A stretch of 64,000 nucleotides of DNA, taken from positions 58,600 through 122,599 of the forward strand of contig CAYFKR010000010.1 in the NCBI GenBank assembly GCA_964343835.1, given 5' to 3'. The stretch comes from CALEMW01 sp964343835. GTDB taxonomy: Bacteria > Krumholzibacteriota > Krumholzibacteriia > LZORAL124-64-63. The position numbers were made by a program, and so were the translations under genes. Positions 64,000 to 64,000 of the stretch are shown here, one piece after another (within the stretch, counting starts at the first letter, position 1; each line of letters starts with the position of its first letter). The notes under the pieces were generated by a model that worked only from the letters and a program-made list of their open reading frames with translations, made no database searches and had not been told where the DNA came from.

Positions 64000-64000
64000 C

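Overview
The window is 64 kb of high-GC DNA with densely packed genes, many of them starting at GTG and several overlapping by four bases. It looks like the chromosome of a free-living, Gram-negative-type heterotroph: there are lipoproteins, a probable outer-membrane barrel, Sec and Tat signal peptides, and no plasmid, phage or insertion-sequence genes. A run of ten Ns at 16400-16409 suggests a scaffolded (probably metagenomic) assembly. The gene content fits an under-sampled FCB-like lineage, but this is inference and no rRNA is present to test it. That content includes a TPR sensor kinase with a LuxR-type regulator, ferredoxin-dependent 2-oxoacid oxidoreductase, acyl-CoA and propionyl-CoA metabolism, secreted peptidases and GH29 fucosidases, and a small bacterial histone-fold protein.

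Layout. 1-3.1 kb: two secreted proteins, a 53-residue histone-fold gene, an M20 peptidase and tRNA-Glu. 3.1-8 kb: a lipoprotein, a Skp-like secreted protein, an XRE regulator with its membrane partner, and two divergent GH29 alpha-L-fucosidases. 8-20.4 kb: a large membrane/spermidine-synthase/TPR fusion, RarD, an S1-domain protein, cysteine desulfurase with NadA, a repeat lipoprotein, an exported PepF-like peptidase, tRNA-Lys and PurA. 20.4-28.9 kb: a CxxCH secreted protein, then the proteostasis block read on the minus strand as tRNA-Leu, tig, clpP, clpX, lon, engB, and a sigma-54 response regulator. 29-39.5 kb: korD-korA-korBC (with beta and gamma subunits fused), an enoyl-CoA hydratase, a three-gene biotin-dependent acyl-CoA carboxylase, an M29 aminopeptidase and methylmalonyl-CoA epimerase. 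39.5-50.3 kb: a minus-strand run pepA-MATE-xseA-xseB-ABC exporter, then a dicarboxylate symporter with Yip1 and DUF2752 membrane proteins. 50.3-64 kb: orphan genes, a sulfatase-like Tat protein, three acyl-CoA dehydrogenases, hydroxyacyl-CoA dehydrogenase and thiolase, a two-component system, a lamin-tail-domain protein and a Gfo/Idh/MocA oxidoreductase.

How the genes work together. The acyl-CoA dehydrogenases, hydratase, dehydrogenase and thiolase form a beta-oxidation set, probably for short or branched chains. The carboxylase and epimerase would carry propionyl-CoA to succinyl-CoA, and the Kor complex links 2-oxoglutarate or a similar 2-oxoacid to ferredoxin. Secreted or cytosolic peptidases (M20, M3, M29, M17) and glycosidases supply substrates.

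The observations I find most worth following are: (1) a shared C-terminal tail, roughly [WF]-[SG]-x-LK-x-x-[YFW], on three otherwise unrelated exported proteins; (2) the histone-fold gene with its own strong promoter and terminator; (3) a 174-bp nested palindrome at 38805-38978 between divergent genes; (4) an XRE operon that appears leaderless and has an inverted repeat spanning its promoter; and (5) a recurrent TTCGT tail on hairpin terminators.
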